Positions 27,181 to 35,887 of a stretch of 58,524 bases of DNA are shown piece after piece; the stretch's first letter is position 1; each line of letters starts with the position of its first letter. Both the position numbers and the translations under genes were made by a program. The stretch is from CAYGJN01 sp964350135 (GTDB lineage Bacteria > Bdellovibrionota > Bacteriovoracia > Bacteriovoracales > Bacteriovoracaceae): contig CAYGJN010000001.1 of the NCBI GenBank assembly GCA_964350135.1, forward strand, positions 1-58,524, written 5' to 3'. The notes beneath the pieces were generated by a model. The model ran no database searches. It was not told where the DNA came from and saw only the letters and a program-made list of their open reading frames with translations.

Positions 27181-27432
27181 ATGCAAGAAATCACTCAATC
27201 TCTTTGGGAGATAAAAGAAAACTCAAAAGCAATTATTGATATATACAATGATTCAATTCGCATTGAATACAAAAGCCGTTTGCTTGAACTTGGCTTTTCC
27301 CCTTCCACTGAAATCACTTGCCTCAAAATTACTCCATTTAATGGCCCAAGAGTTTTTGAAGTTTCAGGAAGTATTTTTACTTTAGAAAGAGATCTTGCCA
27401 AAAATATTTTTGTAAAGGCACTAAATGAGTAA
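27181..27432 (+). CDS. feoA: FeoA-like ferrous iron transport accessory protein
   Basis: An 83-residue single SH3-like domain protein. The family pattern is seen in RLLELGFSPSTEITCLKITPFNGPRVFEVSGSIFTLERDLAKNI, read as separate strands: LGF-x-P-G/S turn, a PF-GP loop and the final LR/LE-x-A-x-x-I element. FeoA binds and modulates FeoB at the inner membrane. AAAAGG lies six bases before the ATG. It overlaps feoB by eight bases, so the two are translationally coupled. Confidence 0.85.
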   Translation: MQEITQSLWEIKENSKAIIDIYNDSIRIEYKSRLLELGFSPSTEITCLKITPFNGPRVFEVSGSIFTLERDLAKNIFVKALNE

Positions 27433-29203
27433 TGTTCTTTTGGTTGGCAAACCAAACTGTGGCAAAAGTTTACTTTTCAATCGACTAACTGGTCTTCAGC
27501 AAAAAGTTGCAAACTTTCCTGGTGCAACGGTTGAAGTTAAAAAAGGCCAAATAGAAAACCAACAAATTATTGACCTTCCCGGAGTGTACTCTCTTAACCC
27601 TCTTTCACAAGATGAGGTTATCGCTACTAAAAATATCAAAGAAGCTATAACTGATAGCAATACTAAAACTCTTGTCTTTGTAGTAGACGTAAACAGGCTA
27701 GAGAGAAGTTTAAATCTTGTGATCCAAGTTTTAGAAATTGCTCAAAGATCTTCTCTACGTATTGTAGTTGCTCTTAATATGATCGATGAGGTTTTAGGTC
27801 AGAACAAAATTTCAATTAAAAGCCTAGAAGAAAACTTAGGAATCAAAGTTATTGCTGTCTCTGCAAAAAAAAGCACAGGTCTAGACAAACTTAAAGCTTT
27901 TATCACTGGAAACGAAAGTCCAAAAAAATACGAACAGCCTGCAAAAACAGCGAGAAGTATCACTCAGGAATTTTTGGCAGAAAATCCAGGAATGGTAAAA
28001 CTAGGCAATGAACTAGACTCAATATTTCTATCAAGTTTTTTGGGAGGCTTATTCTTTCTTGTCATAATGGCCTTTTTATTCCAATCAATTTTCACATGGG
28101 CCGATCCTATTATGGGACTAATCGAAGAGATTATTGCCTACTTAGCTGTAACAACAACAGCTTACCTTGGTGATGGAATAATAAAAGACTTTATCAACGA
28201 TGCTCTTTTTGGTGGCTTTGGTTCTTTTGTCGTTTTTGTTCCTCAAATTTTTATTTTAACATTTCTTATTGGTGTTCTCGAAGATTCAGGATATTTAGCT
28301 CGGGCCGCAATCATTTGCCATAGAATTTTTAGTATCTTTGGCCTTACAGGCAAAAGTTTTATCCCTTACCTTTCAGGTCATGCCTGCTCTATCCCTGCCA
28401 TTATGGCCGCAAGAACAATTGAGTCAAAAAAGCAAAGACTTATTACAATACTAACTATTCCATTAACAGTATGCTCTGCAAGACTGCCAGTTTATGCTCT
28501 TCTTGTAACGATACTAATTCCAGCAACACCCTATCTTGGTGGCCTAATCACTGCCCAAGGGCTTACATTTTTCGCTCTCTACGGATTTGGACTTGGGATG
28601 GCATTGATTGCAAGTGGTCTGCTTTCAAAGTTCCTTTCTTCAGAAAAAGATATTCCTTTTATATTAGAACTTCCCGCATATAGAATACCTAACTTCACTG
28701 CCCTTATAAGGAGATCTCTTACAAGCACATGGTTTTTTCTTAAAGAAGCTGGACCAATAATCTTTACTGTTACAGTTGTAGTATGGATTCTAGGCTACTT
28801 TCCTAATGGAGCGGAAAACTTGCAAAGCTCATGGTTAGCTAGTCTTGGTAAGTTTATTGAACCACTATTTACTCCAATGGGTCTAGACTGGAGGTATGGT
28901 GTTGCTATTTTGGTTTCTTTTTTAGCAAGAGAAGTTTTTGTTGGAACCTTGGGAACATTTTATAGTATTGAAGGGGCTGATGAAAATATCACTGGATTGG
29001 CAAACCAAGTTCAAGCAGACGGACTAAGTATGGCAAGTGGTGGAGCTCTTCTTATTTTTTATGCTATCGCTCTTCAGTGTATCTCAACTGTTGCGGTTAT
29101 TAAAAAAGAACTTGGAAGTCAAAAATTAGCAGCTTTGGCCTTTGCTGCCTATAATGGGGTGGCTTATCTTATTGCCATTCTTTTTTATCAGATATTTGCC
29201 TAA
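27425..29203 (+). CDS. feoB: Ferrous iron transporter B
   Basis: A 592-residue inner-membrane Fe(II) transporter with a cytosolic G domain. G1 is GKPNCGKS (8-15), the G2 Thr is in FPGATVE, G3 is DLPG, and G4 NMID lies in VVALNMIDEV. About eight transmembrane helices follow, with two Gate-like regions (VFVPQIFILTFLIGVLEDSGYLAR, read in two halves, and the later VFVGTLGTFYSIEG). Conserved Cys-containing turns HACSIPAIMA and TVCSARLP match the family. It is compact compared with E. coli FeoB (773 residues) but of normal size for many bacteria. Iron-responsive control is expected from the operator upstream. Confidence 0.92.
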   Translation: MSNVLLVGKPNCGKSLLFNRLTGLQQKVANFPGATVEVKKGQIENQQIIDLPGVYSLNPLSQDEVIATKNIKEAITDSNTKTLVFVVDVNRLERSLNLVIQVLEIAQRSSLRIVVALNMIDEVLGQNKISIKSLEENLGIKVIAVSAKKSTGLDKLKAFITGNESPKKYEQPAKTARSITQEFLAENPGMVKLGNELDSIFLSSFLGGLFFLVIMAFLFQSIFTWADPIMGLIEEIIAYLAVTTTAYLGDGIIKDFINDALFGGFGSFVVFVPQIFILTFLIGVLEDSGYLARAAIICHRIFSIFGLTGKSFIPYLSGHACSIPAIMAARTIESKKQRLITILTIPLTVCSARLPVYALLVTILIPATPYLGGLITAQGLTFFALYGFGLGMALIASGLLSKFLSSEKDIPFILELPAYRIPNFTALIRRSLTSTWFFLKEAGPIIFTVTVVVWILGYFPNGAENLQSSWLASLGKFIEPLFTPMGLDWRYGVAILVSFLAREVFVGTLGTFYSIEGADENITGLANQVQADGLSMASGGALLIFYAIALQCISTVAVIKKELGSQKLAALAFAAYNGVAYLIAILFYQIFA

Positions 29204-29249
29204 TTTTTTTTAATTTGTAACAAATATCATTTTTGTTAGACTCATTAAT

Positions 29250-30275
29250 ATGAAAACTCTAATAATTGCTCTTTTATCATTTAATCTTTACTCCGCTACC
29301 GAAAAAATCACCTTGGCTGGTGGTTGTTTTTGGTGTGTTGAGGCTGATATTGAAAAGCTTCCTGGTATTGTATCGGCCATATCAGGTTTTATGGGAGATA
29401 ATAAGAAAGCGAGCTATGAAGAAGTTTCAAGTGGCAAAACAAAGCATTTAGAAGTTGTTCAAGTTATATTTGATAATAAAAAAACAACTCTTTATAAGAT
29501 CCTAGAAAAATTTTGGACAAGTATTGACCCTACAGATTCAGGTGGTCAATTTGTTGATAGAGGTAGGCAATATACAACTGCTATTTTTTATTACGACGAA
29601 AACCAAAAAAGCATTGCTCAAAAAACTAAAGACAAAATTGATAAAGCTGGAATCTTTAAAAAGGAAATCATGACCCCTATTTTAAAGGCTCAGGTCTTTT
29701 ATCCTGCACAGAAATACCATCAGGACTATTATAAAAAGAACTCTTTAAAATATAAGCTCTACCGCTTTAACTCAGGTCGTGATCAATTTATTCAAAAAGC
29801 TTGGAAAGACAGAACTCTAAAATTTTCCTCTGAGCAACTCTATATTTCACCGTCTCAAGAAGATCTAAAAAAACAACTTACAAATCTACAATATAAAGTA
29901 ACCCAGGAAGATGCTACTGAGCCCCCTTTTAAAAATAAATATTGGGATAATAAAAAGAAAGGGATTTATGTAGATATCGTTTCCGGAGAACCCCTGTTTA
30001 GTTCTACAGACAAATTCAAATCAGGTACAGGATGGCCTTCATTTACTAAACCAATAGACCCTAATGGGATTTCAGAACATATAGATATAAGCCTAGGACT
30101 TCCAAGAACTGAGGTTAGATCATCTCTTTCAGACTCGCACCTGGGCCATGTTTTTAAGGACGGCCCTAAGCCATTAGGATTACGATACTGCATCAATTCT
30201 GCGGCACTAAAGTTTATTCCTTTAGAGCAAATGCATACTAGTAGATATAGACAGTACCTTAGTCTTTTCAGGTAA
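29250..30275 (+). CDS. msrAB: Secreted MsrA-MsrB fusion (peptide methionine sulfoxide reductase)
   Basis: A 341-residue bifunctional enzyme that reduces S- and R-methionine sulfoxide. A hydrophobic N-terminal segment (MKTLIIALLSFNLYS) suggests export. The MsrA domain shows GGCFWCVEADIEKLPG with catalytic Cys26 and second Cys29, and PAQKYHQDYY. The MsrB domain shows SGTGWPSF, SHLGHVF and RYCINSAALKF with catalytic Cys314. The paired CxxC zinc ligands of many MsrB proteins are absent (IVSG where CxxCG is usual), and the resolving position in SG(C/T)GWPSF is Thr, so this is the zinc-free form. It repairs envelope proteins, in keeping with export. Confidence 0.9.
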   Translation: MKTLIIALLSFNLYSATEKITLAGGCFWCVEADIEKLPGIVSAISGFMGDNKKASYEEVSSGKTKHLEVVQVIFDNKKTTLYKILEKFWTSIDPTDSGGQFVDRGRQYTTAIFYYDENQKSIAQKTKDKIDKAGIFKKEIMTPILKAQVFYPAQKYHQDYYKKNSLKYKLYRFNSGRDQFIQKAWKDRTLKFSSEQLYISPSQEDLKKQLTNLQYKVTQEDATEPPFKNKYWDNKKKGIYVDIVSGEPLFSSTDKFKSGTGWPSFTKPIDPNGISEHIDISLGLPRTEVRSSLSDSHLGHVFKDGPKPLGLRYCINSAALKFIPLEQMHTSRYRQYLSLFR

Positions 30276-30297
30276 TTAGCGTCTTTTTCAAACTTAA

Positions 30298-30323
30298 TAA
30301 CCTCCGACTTGAATGGAGGGTTA
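30298..30323 (+). promoter_or_regulatory. Hairpin sequestering the ribosome-binding site of the receiver gene
   Basis: TAACCTCC (30298-30305) can pair with GGAGGGTTA (30315-30323), leaving one bulged G and a 9-base loop. The 3' arm contains the only Shine-Dalgarno-like sequence (GGAGGG) for the ATG at 30334. No T-run follows, so it does not look like a terminator. It could act as an RNA thermometer or as a protein-controlled translational switch. Confidence 0.45.
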
Positions 30324-30333
30324 TGATAGTAGT

Positions 30334-30723
30334 ATGAACTTAAAAGTGCTGATAGTTGATGACAACCAACTTATAGCTGAAAATTTAAAAGAGCTTTTTG
30401 AGCTATATGAAGTAGCTCCCAATGCAACTGTATGCTGCATGCCAAATGCTCTTGAGAAGTCTTTCAAGGAAGATGGGCCTTATGATCTCTACCTTATAGA
30501 TCACCAATTTCAAAGTCTGGATGGACTTAAGGTAACTCAGAGTTTTTTAAGTAATATTCCTTCCAATGCACTTTTGATTTTTATGTCAGGAAACTGTATT
30601 AAATCTAAAGTAGAAAGTTTTCCTCACCCTCATAAAATTTTTCTACTTAAGCCATTTCAAATGGATGAAGTTATTAAAGTAATTGAAGAACATATGGACA
30701 ATATTGGAAAAGCAGCTGGTTAA
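30334..30723 (+). CDS. Receiver-only response regulator (CheY-like)
   Basis: About 129 residues forming a single REC domain. KVLIVDDNQ gives the acidic pair, YDLYLIDHQFQSLDG the phospho-acceptor Asp, a Ser in LIFMSGN the Thr/Ser switch and LLKPFQ the conserved Lys. There is no output domain, so it should act by protein contact or in a phosphorelay. I start at the ATG at 30334 rather than 30313, since the earlier ATG would overlap the GGAGGG ribosome site. Its 3' end overlaps the pseudouridine synthase gene in another frame. The partner kinase is not in the window. Confidence 0.75.
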   Translation: MNLKVLIVDDNQLIAENLKELFELYEVAPNATVCCMPNALEKSFKEDGPYDLYLIDHQFQSLDGLKVTQSFLSNIPSNALLIFMSGNCIKSKVESFPHPHKIFLLKPFQMDEVIKVIEEHMDNIGKAAG

Positions 30724-31390
30724 AATATTATTTCAAGATGAGCATTATATAGCTGTTGATAAACCTAGCGGCTTACTTGTACATCCTTATAAAAAAGAAA
30801 CTAATGAAAAAGAGAATTTAATGAAACTAGTTAAGGAACGGACTGGTCATTATCTCTACCCTATTCATCGAATAGACAGACCAGTTTCAGGTATTGTTAT
30901 TTTTGGTCTTTCAAGTGAGGCTACGTCTAAAATTAATAGTATTTGGCATAATGAAAGCACCTCTAAAAAATATATTGCTCTTGCTAGAGGTGAAGTTTGT
31001 GAAATGATAATAGATTTTCCTTTAAATAATGATAAAAAACAAAAACAAGATGCTCTTACTTATATTTCTCCTCTGTCTCTATTACCAAAAGCAACACTTC
31101 TCAGTGCTAAGATATCAACAGGCCGAAAGCATCAAATTAGGAGACATCTATCAAGAAGAATGCATCAAGTTATTGGGGACACTGCACATGGAAAAGGAAA
31201 GATAAATCAATTTTACCGGGATACTTATAATTTACAGAGAATCTTTTTACATGCTTCAAAATTAGAGTTTGTTCACCCTTACAATAATCAAAAAATTTCT
31301 ATTTTTTCTCCAATGCCCACAGAGCTTCGAGAAGTTTTGACCAAAATAAGAAATGATCTTGATTTAGAATCTCTTGAGAAGAGCATCTAG
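30704..31390 (+). CDS. TruC/RluA-family pseudouridine synthase
   Basis: About 228 residues lacking an S4 domain. The catalytic motif HRIDRPVSGIVIFG holds the nucleophilic Asp, the ILFQDEHYIAVDKPSGLLVHP opening (in two strands) is that of TruC-like enzymes, and GRKHQIRRHL matches motif III. TruC makes pseudouridine 65 in some tRNAs; an rRNA target is also possible. No ATG is available near the start. The TTG at 30704 places the conserved strand a few residues from the N-terminus as in relatives, while a TTG at 30683 would add seven residues. The gene overlaps the receiver gene at its start and the convergent HD gene by 27 bases at its end. Confidence 0.75.
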   Translation: MEKQLVKILFQDEHYIAVDKPSGLLVHPYKKETNEKENLMKLVKERTGHYLYPIHRIDRPVSGIVIFGLSSEATSKINSIWHNESTSKKYIALARGEVCEMIIDFPLNNDKKQKQDALTYISPLSLLPKATLLSAKISTGRKHQIRRHLSRRMHQVIGDTAHGKGKINQFYRDTYNLQRIFLHASKLEFVHPYNNQKISIFSPMPTELREVLTKIRNDLDLESLEKSI

Positions 31391-32716
31391 AGGCTTTTTA
31401 AAATTACCTTTATTATAATCATTTAAAAAAGTCGTCTTTAAATCAGCAAGTCCATTAAATTGATTGTAGTAAATATGATCTGCTGTTCTTAATGCTAAAA
31501 TAAAAAGAGCACTTAGTGGATTTACTCTTGTTGCTTGCAGACCTCGAGGAAATCCACCTCCGTCAGGTCTTTCATGATGCTCATAAATAATATGGTAAAC
31601 ATCTTGAGGGAGATCTTTCATTCCTTCAACTAATTTTGCTCCTTCCTCAGGATGGTAGAGCACATGCTGTTTTCCCATACTATCCAAATTCTTGAATTTT
31701 TTATCGTCTTTATTTAGGATTTCTGAAAAAGTTGGTTCCTTTAAAGTAATATCATGTAGTAATGATGCATAAGAAAGTTTATCGAGAGTTAAATGATTCG
31801 CATGTCCCAACTCATCAGCGATCATATAAGAAATATGAAGTGTGATCATTGAGTGTGATACTAAATACCCCTGCCCGGCCAAGAACTTCTCCAACAAACC
31901 TTTTAAATCTTTATTATTAAAAAATTTCTCTTTGCAAACCTCTACCGACTTTGAGACTAGTGCAATCTGTTGGTCACTTACCCCAAACTGGTGAAACCCT
32001 TCGTAAAAATAACTAAGGGCATCTGAAGTTGCACTTATGGCGGATTCTGCATCTGAAGCTTGATTTAATTTTTCATTAATACTCAAGGTCATTTGATTTG
32101 TTATTTTTTGATAATCACTTGCTCTTAAATATAGATAATCGCCACCTTTTTTTTCATATTTTTCAAAATCTGTCTCTGAAAGTAAATCATCCTCAGAGAA
32201 CAGTTTTAAAAACTTATTTTCTGAAAGTTTTACGTAAACAGCAATATTGCCCTTAATATGTTTTTTGAAAATATTGATTTTAATTCTACGATAACCTTCT
32301 TCTTTTTCTTGATAAGTTAAATCATTGCTTTTTAGATTTCCGGTCATGGAAAACATTGTCTCAACAGTTTCAAGCAGGATTTCGGTATCTATGGGCTTAC
32401 TCAAGAAGTAGTCTAAATTAGAAGCCTCATCAAAGCCTTCAAGGTCAGTATAGTCTTCTAGAAAGCCACCGGTTAAAAAAGCAAATGGAACTCGGTTCTT
32501 TTGATTTTTATTATGATTATATAAAATGGCCCCATTACCATTAGGCATCGTATAGTCTGAAATAATAATATCAATGGATATGTCAGATTCTAATAACTCA
32601 ACGGCCTGATTGCCACTCTCAGCCTTTATCACTTCACAGCTAAGCTCACCTAGTAATAAAGTCTCAACAAGCTCCAGGATCTCAATTTCGTCGTCTACAA
32701 GTAATATTTTCTTCAA
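31364..32716 (-). CDS. Response regulator with degenerate HD-GYP output domain
   Basis: A 450-residue two-domain protein. An N-terminal REC domain has KILLVDDEIEILELVE and IIISDYTMP with the phospho-acceptor Asp. A middle region of about 140 residues is poorly defined. The C-terminal HD-GYP-like domain has LLHDIT, YHPEEG, YEHHERPDGGGFPRG and RTADHIYY. The GYP triplet is GFP here and residues around the first HD are changed (HDIT for HDIGK), so c-di-GMP hydrolysis may be weak or lost while binding is retained. Export is unlikely, as there is no signal peptide. A canonical HD-GYP protein is at 50872-52155 for comparison. Confidence 0.75.
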   Translation of the reverse strand: MKKILLVDDEIEILELVETLLLGELSCEVIKAESGNQAVELLESDISIDIIISDYTMPNGNGAILYNHNKNQKNRVPFAFLTGGFLEDYTDLEGFDEASNLDYFLSKPIDTEILLETVETMFSMTGNLKSNDLTYQEKEEGYRRIKINIFKKHIKGNIAVYVKLSENKFLKLFSEDDLLSETDFEKYEKKGGDYLYLRASDYQKITNQMTLSINEKLNQASDAESAISATSDALSYFYEGFHQFGVSDQQIALVSKSVEVCKEKFFNNKDLKGLLEKFLAGQGYLVSHSMITLHISYMIADELGHANHLTLDKLSYASLLHDITLKEPTFSEILNKDDKKFKNLDSMGKQHVLYHPEEGAKLVEGMKDLPQDVYHIIYEHHERPDGGGFPRGLQATRVNPLSALFILALRTADHIYYNQFNGLADLKTTFLNDYNKGNFKKPLDALLKRF

Positions 32717-32828
32717 GTTTTATCACCGTTTTAAAGGTTTAATTATATCCCAAAACAATTCCAGATAGTTACAGAATTTATTAGATATTTTTAACTAATC
32801 CTCTAATGATTAATTTTAATATGCGCTC

Positions 32829-32871
32829 AAAGTGTAAATAACTTAGACAGTATCTAAACATTGTACACTTT
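32829..32871. promoter_or_regulatory. 43-bp two-tier dyad in a divergent intergenic region
   Basis: The outer arms AAAGTGTA (32829-32836) and TACACTTT (32864-32871) and the inner arms TTAGA (32843-32847) and TCTAA (32853-32857) are all perfectly inverted about 32850, with equal 6-base spacers on each side and a 5-base centre. It sits between the REC-HD gene and the small secreted-protein gene, about 80 bases before the latter. It resembles a multi-site operator or a cruciform-forming sequence. No T-run follows either arm, so a terminator is unlikely. Confidence 0.6.
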
Positions 32872-32952
32872 AGAGGCTGTTTCTTGAGTGAATCAATCCG
32901 TTACTTGGCATCACTGTTGCAAATTAATACTTGAGTAACTTTGGAGAATTTT

Positions 32953-33336
32953 ATGAAAAGCATTTTTACATTTTTAATTTTAACAAGTTTAACCTTTAGC
33001 CTTGCTCTTGCAAAATCTGTAAAGGAAGGCGAGCTTAGATGTCGTACCGAGAATAGTGAAAAACAGTTCTCAATCAAGGGTACTCAGTTTACTTTTCATT
33101 CTGCCCCAAAATCTAATTCATTTAATTCTAAAAGAGATATGGCAGCGAGTGGAATTGTAAAATCAAAACTACTTCCAACTGGAGCCATTGAGAAACGAGT
33201 TACAGATAAAGGTCATCGATATAAGGTGTTTATCGCTAACCAAAATAAACTTGACTCAATTAACGACTACCTAACAGTTGAAATGGTTGGATCAAGTCAT
33301 AAAATGTCTTATCCAATTCATTGTGAATGGAAATAA
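32953..33336 (+). CDS. Small secreted protein of unknown function
   Basis: About 127 residues with a clear signal peptide (FTFLILTSLTFSLALA before AKSV) and a mature, basic, beta-rich domain with two Cys (in ELRCRT and IHCEWK) that could form a disulfide linking the ends. I recognise no family. The ATG at 32953 has GGAG seven bases upstream; a TTG at 32941 would overlap that site. It ends one base before the end of a convergent lipoprotein gene. The 43-base dyad upstream may control it. Confidence 0.55.
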   Translation: MKSIFTFLILTSLTFSLALAKSVKEGELRCRTENSEKQFSIKGTQFTFHSAPKSNSFNSKRDMAASGIVKSKLLPTGAIEKRVTDKGHRYKVFIANQNKLDSINDYLTVEMVGSSHKMSYPIHCEWK

Positions 33337-34128
33337 TTACTTATTCCAACGGATATCTTTGATACCTGGTAGCTCTCCTGCTTCTGGAATTTGGAAGTTT
33401 TCGCAACCTTGAATCGCAATTGTATCTTCAGACCTAACAATAATTTTATCTGCCAAAGGCGCAAACTCACTGTAAAGAATATTAAACTGTGAGTTAAAAA
33501 GGGCTATTGAAATTTGATACTCTCCCTCAAGTGACATTCCCCCATTAAAATGTAGTGGAATAAAACCTGCTGTTTCAAACTTTCCAGTTAAGCCTCTATC
33601 TCTTTGGGCCAAAAGAAGAGATTGCTCAGATCTTGCAGGATTACTTCTTATATCTAAATCATCTATACGAAAGCGGTGATCAAAGGCAGGGCATGGAAAC
33701 CTTCTAAACCTCTCTGACATACTTGCAGCTGCATAGTAAACCATAAACTGAGAAAGCCCACCGTGGGAAAAACGCATTCCTTTATCAGTTCTTACTCTAA
33801 AAGGAACAACATACATCCCAAGTGAATTATTACTGTTAGAGCTAGTGCTCTTAGTAATTTTTACGAGCCAAGAATCAATTTTATTTTTTTCGTAGAGCTC
33901 TCTAAAGTTTTCTTCTTTTAATTTGGGTAATTGAAATTTCACAATAAAGCCTTTAGAGACTTTTTGCTTAATTCGATTTCTTCCTACAACCCATGTCAGT
34001 TCATCTGCTTTTTCGATTTCAAGCCCTGATGTATCAATAAGAATCGAGTTACCTTTTTTAATAAAGATTTCTTTCTCTTCACAACCAACAATTAAAACAA
34101 GAAATACTAACGAAATTATTTTGATCAT
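33337..34128 (-). CDS. Lipoprotein of unknown function
   Basis: A 263-residue predicted lipoprotein: the signal peptide ends LVLIVGC, lipidating Cys16. The rest looks beta-rich, with two late Cys residues (FPCPAFDH near the middle and QGCENF near the end). HFNGGMSLEGEYQISIALFN resembles an Ig-like strand pair. I do not recognise a family. It follows manA with a four-base overlap and so belongs to the same transcript, although a functional link to mannose metabolism is not evident. Confidence 0.5.
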   Translation of the reverse strand: MIKIISLVFLVLIVGCEEKEIFIKKGNSILIDTSGLEIEKADELTWVVGRNRIKQKVSKGFIVKFQLPKLKEENFRELYEKNKIDSWLVKITKSTSSNSNNSLGMYVVPFRVRTDKGMRFSHGGLSQFMVYYAAASMSERFRRFPCPAFDHRFRIDDLDIRSNPARSEQSLLLAQRDRGLTGKFETAGFIPLHFNGGMSLEGEYQISIALFNSQFNILYSEFAPLADKIIVRSEDTIAIQGCENFQIPEAGELPGIKDIRWNK

Positions 34129-35015
34129 TTTACTACCACTATATTGTTTTTACCTTTATTACTTAAAAGATACTCACCTGGCTCTGATAAGAGACAAGAT
34201 GAATAAGATGAGAGGCTTAGCTGCTTATGGCCTTTAATATTGATAGGCTCTAACAAGTTTATAATCAAAAGGGGCCTAGAACTTACAGAAAGGCTTAATA
34301 CATCTTCAAATGAAAAGTTCTCAACATTAAAGCTCTCATGAGAGAGAAGAACTCTTGTGCTACTAAATGCATCCCTAAAAAGAAGCTTAGAGCTTAAATC
34401 GTTAAACTCCTTTGAAAATTGGATACAATCTAGTCCTTTTTCAATATGTAACTCTCTTTTAGGCTCTCTATTCCAATCCCAAACCCTATAAGTTATATCA
34501 GAACTTTCTTGAATCTCTAGAAGGGTTATCCCTTTTCCAATGGCATGAATTGTCCCAGCAGGTATATAGTAAAAATCGCCTTTTTTAACTTCCACTTCTT
34601 GCAAGGCCAACTCTAGATGATCACCTGCTTTGATAAGCTCAGTTAATTTATCTCTTTGGATATTATCCTTAAGGCCCATATAAAGTTTAGCCCCAGGCTC
34701 ATGATCTAAAATTAGCCAGCACTCATCTTTGCCATTTCCATTTTCAAACTTTTGAGCAAGTTCTTTGTTGGGGTGAACCTGAATTGAGAGATTATCAGAT
34801 GTAGATATAAATTTTACGAGAAAGTCATTAAGGTTAAGCTCTTTTTTTTCTTTGAGCTCCCTTAAACTTCCCCTTTCTGTTAATGAGCTCTTCTGAGGTA
34901 TTAAAGAGTATTCCCAAGTTTCACCAATAGGCTGATTTTCTTTAAGCCCTTTTACCTGGGCCAAAAACTGGTTTCCCCAGCCCTTAAACTCGATATATGG
35001 AGTCAGTGAAAACAA
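34125..35015 (-). CDS. manA: Mannose-6-phosphate isomerase, class I
   Basis: A 296-residue zinc-dependent cupin that interconverts mannose-6-P and fructose-6-P, feeding GDP-mannose and glycan synthesis. The zinc ligands lie in QVHPNKELA (Gln, His), KDECWLIL (Glu) and GTIHAIGKG (His). ITYRVWDWNR is the conserved substrate-pocket arginine region. It is the short Bacillus-like form. The start is a TTG at 35015, five bases after AAGGAG. A longer ATG-initiated version is not available. Confidence 0.88.
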   Translation of the reverse strand: MFSLTPYIEFKGWGNQFLAQVKGLKENQPIGETWEYSLIPQKSSLTERGSLRELKEKKELNLNDFLVKFISTSDNLSIQVHPNKELAQKFENGNGKDECWLILDHEPGAKLYMGLKDNIQRDKLTELIKAGDHLELALQEVEVKKGDFYYIPAGTIHAIGKGITLLEIQESSDITYRVWDWNREPKRELHIEKGLDCIQFSKEFNDLSSKLLFRDAFSSTRVLLSHESFNVENFSFEDVLSLSVSSRPLLIINLLEPINIKGHKQLSLSSYSSCLLSEPGEYLLSNKGKNNIVVVK

Positions 35016-35134
35016 AATAGCTCCTTTTTAATGATTGTCTCACTTAATTGGCACTCGCGCAACGAATCAGGCCTTCCAAGCTCTTCCAAGTACTTGAAAT
35101 TCCTGAAGTTTAATCTCGGGCTTAAAATAGATAA

Positions 35135-35830
35135 ATGAGTAAGAAGATTAAAGTAGGCGTATTTCCATTGAGAAATATTATCCTCTACCCTCACACTGTA
35201 TTGCCCTTGATTATCAACGATGAGGGCTATCAACGAATGCTCAAAGACTCCATTGAGCAGAACTTCCCTATAGCTGTAGGGCTTGGGGATACTATTTTGT
35301 TGGGTGATCCAAGTAGGCCATCTCCATATTTAAGACCTAGAGAAACCCTGGGACTTGGGTTAGCAAATATTCTTGAAACCTATGAAGACGGATCTCAATA
35401 CGTGATATTTCAAGGTATAGGCAAAATAAGACTTGAAGGAATTGTTCACCAGGAGCCTTACCTTCTTTGTCATGGTGAGGTTATTTATGACCAAGAGCCA
35501 AGTCAGGTTGCCTTGCTCAATAATCCTATCAAAAGACTTGAGTCCTTATTGTTTACTTGGCTAAGGCATAATGTTGATGACTATGATCATCTTAACTCTA
35601 TGCTCACAACTATTAAGACTGCCAATCAGATAGTTGATTATATTTGTGCTTTTCTTGTACAAGATAATGATCTCAAACAAATACTTCTTGAAAGTCGCTC
35701 TTTAAGCGAAAGGATTGCTTTACTAGACGCACTACTACCTAAAAATTATCATAACCGCGAAAGCCCTTATGTTGGGGAGCTTATTAAAGCTTATGAGTTT
35801 GATAATCGGGCCACAGGTACAGATAACTAA
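35135..35830 (+). CDS. LON substrate-binding-domain protein
   Basis: A 231-residue protein consisting of the N-terminal domain of Lon peptidase only. KVGVFPLRNIILYPHTVLPL is the typical first strand-turn, followed by IAVGLGDT and GLGLANILETYEDGSQYVIFQGIGKIRL (in separate strands), with a helical C-terminal part. There is no AAA+ or protease domain. Stand-alone versions are widespread and of uncertain role, perhaps substrate recognition. It lies 57 bases before leuS and is possibly cotranscribed. Confidence 0.8.
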   Translation: MSKKIKVGVFPLRNIILYPHTVLPLIINDEGYQRMLKDSIEQNFPIAVGLGDTILLGDPSRPSPYLRPRETLGLGLANILETYEDGSQYVIFQGIGKIRLEGIVHQEPYLLCHGEVIYDQEPSQVALLNNPIKRLESLLFTWLRHNVDDYDHLNSMLTTIKTANQIVDYICAFLVQDNDLKQILLESRSLSERIALLDALLPKNYHNRESPYVGELIKAYEFDNRATGTDN

Positions 35831-35887
35831 TTCTTTCAAAACTTCTCTGCCTTTGTTAGATTAATGCCTATATCAAAAGGCATTATC

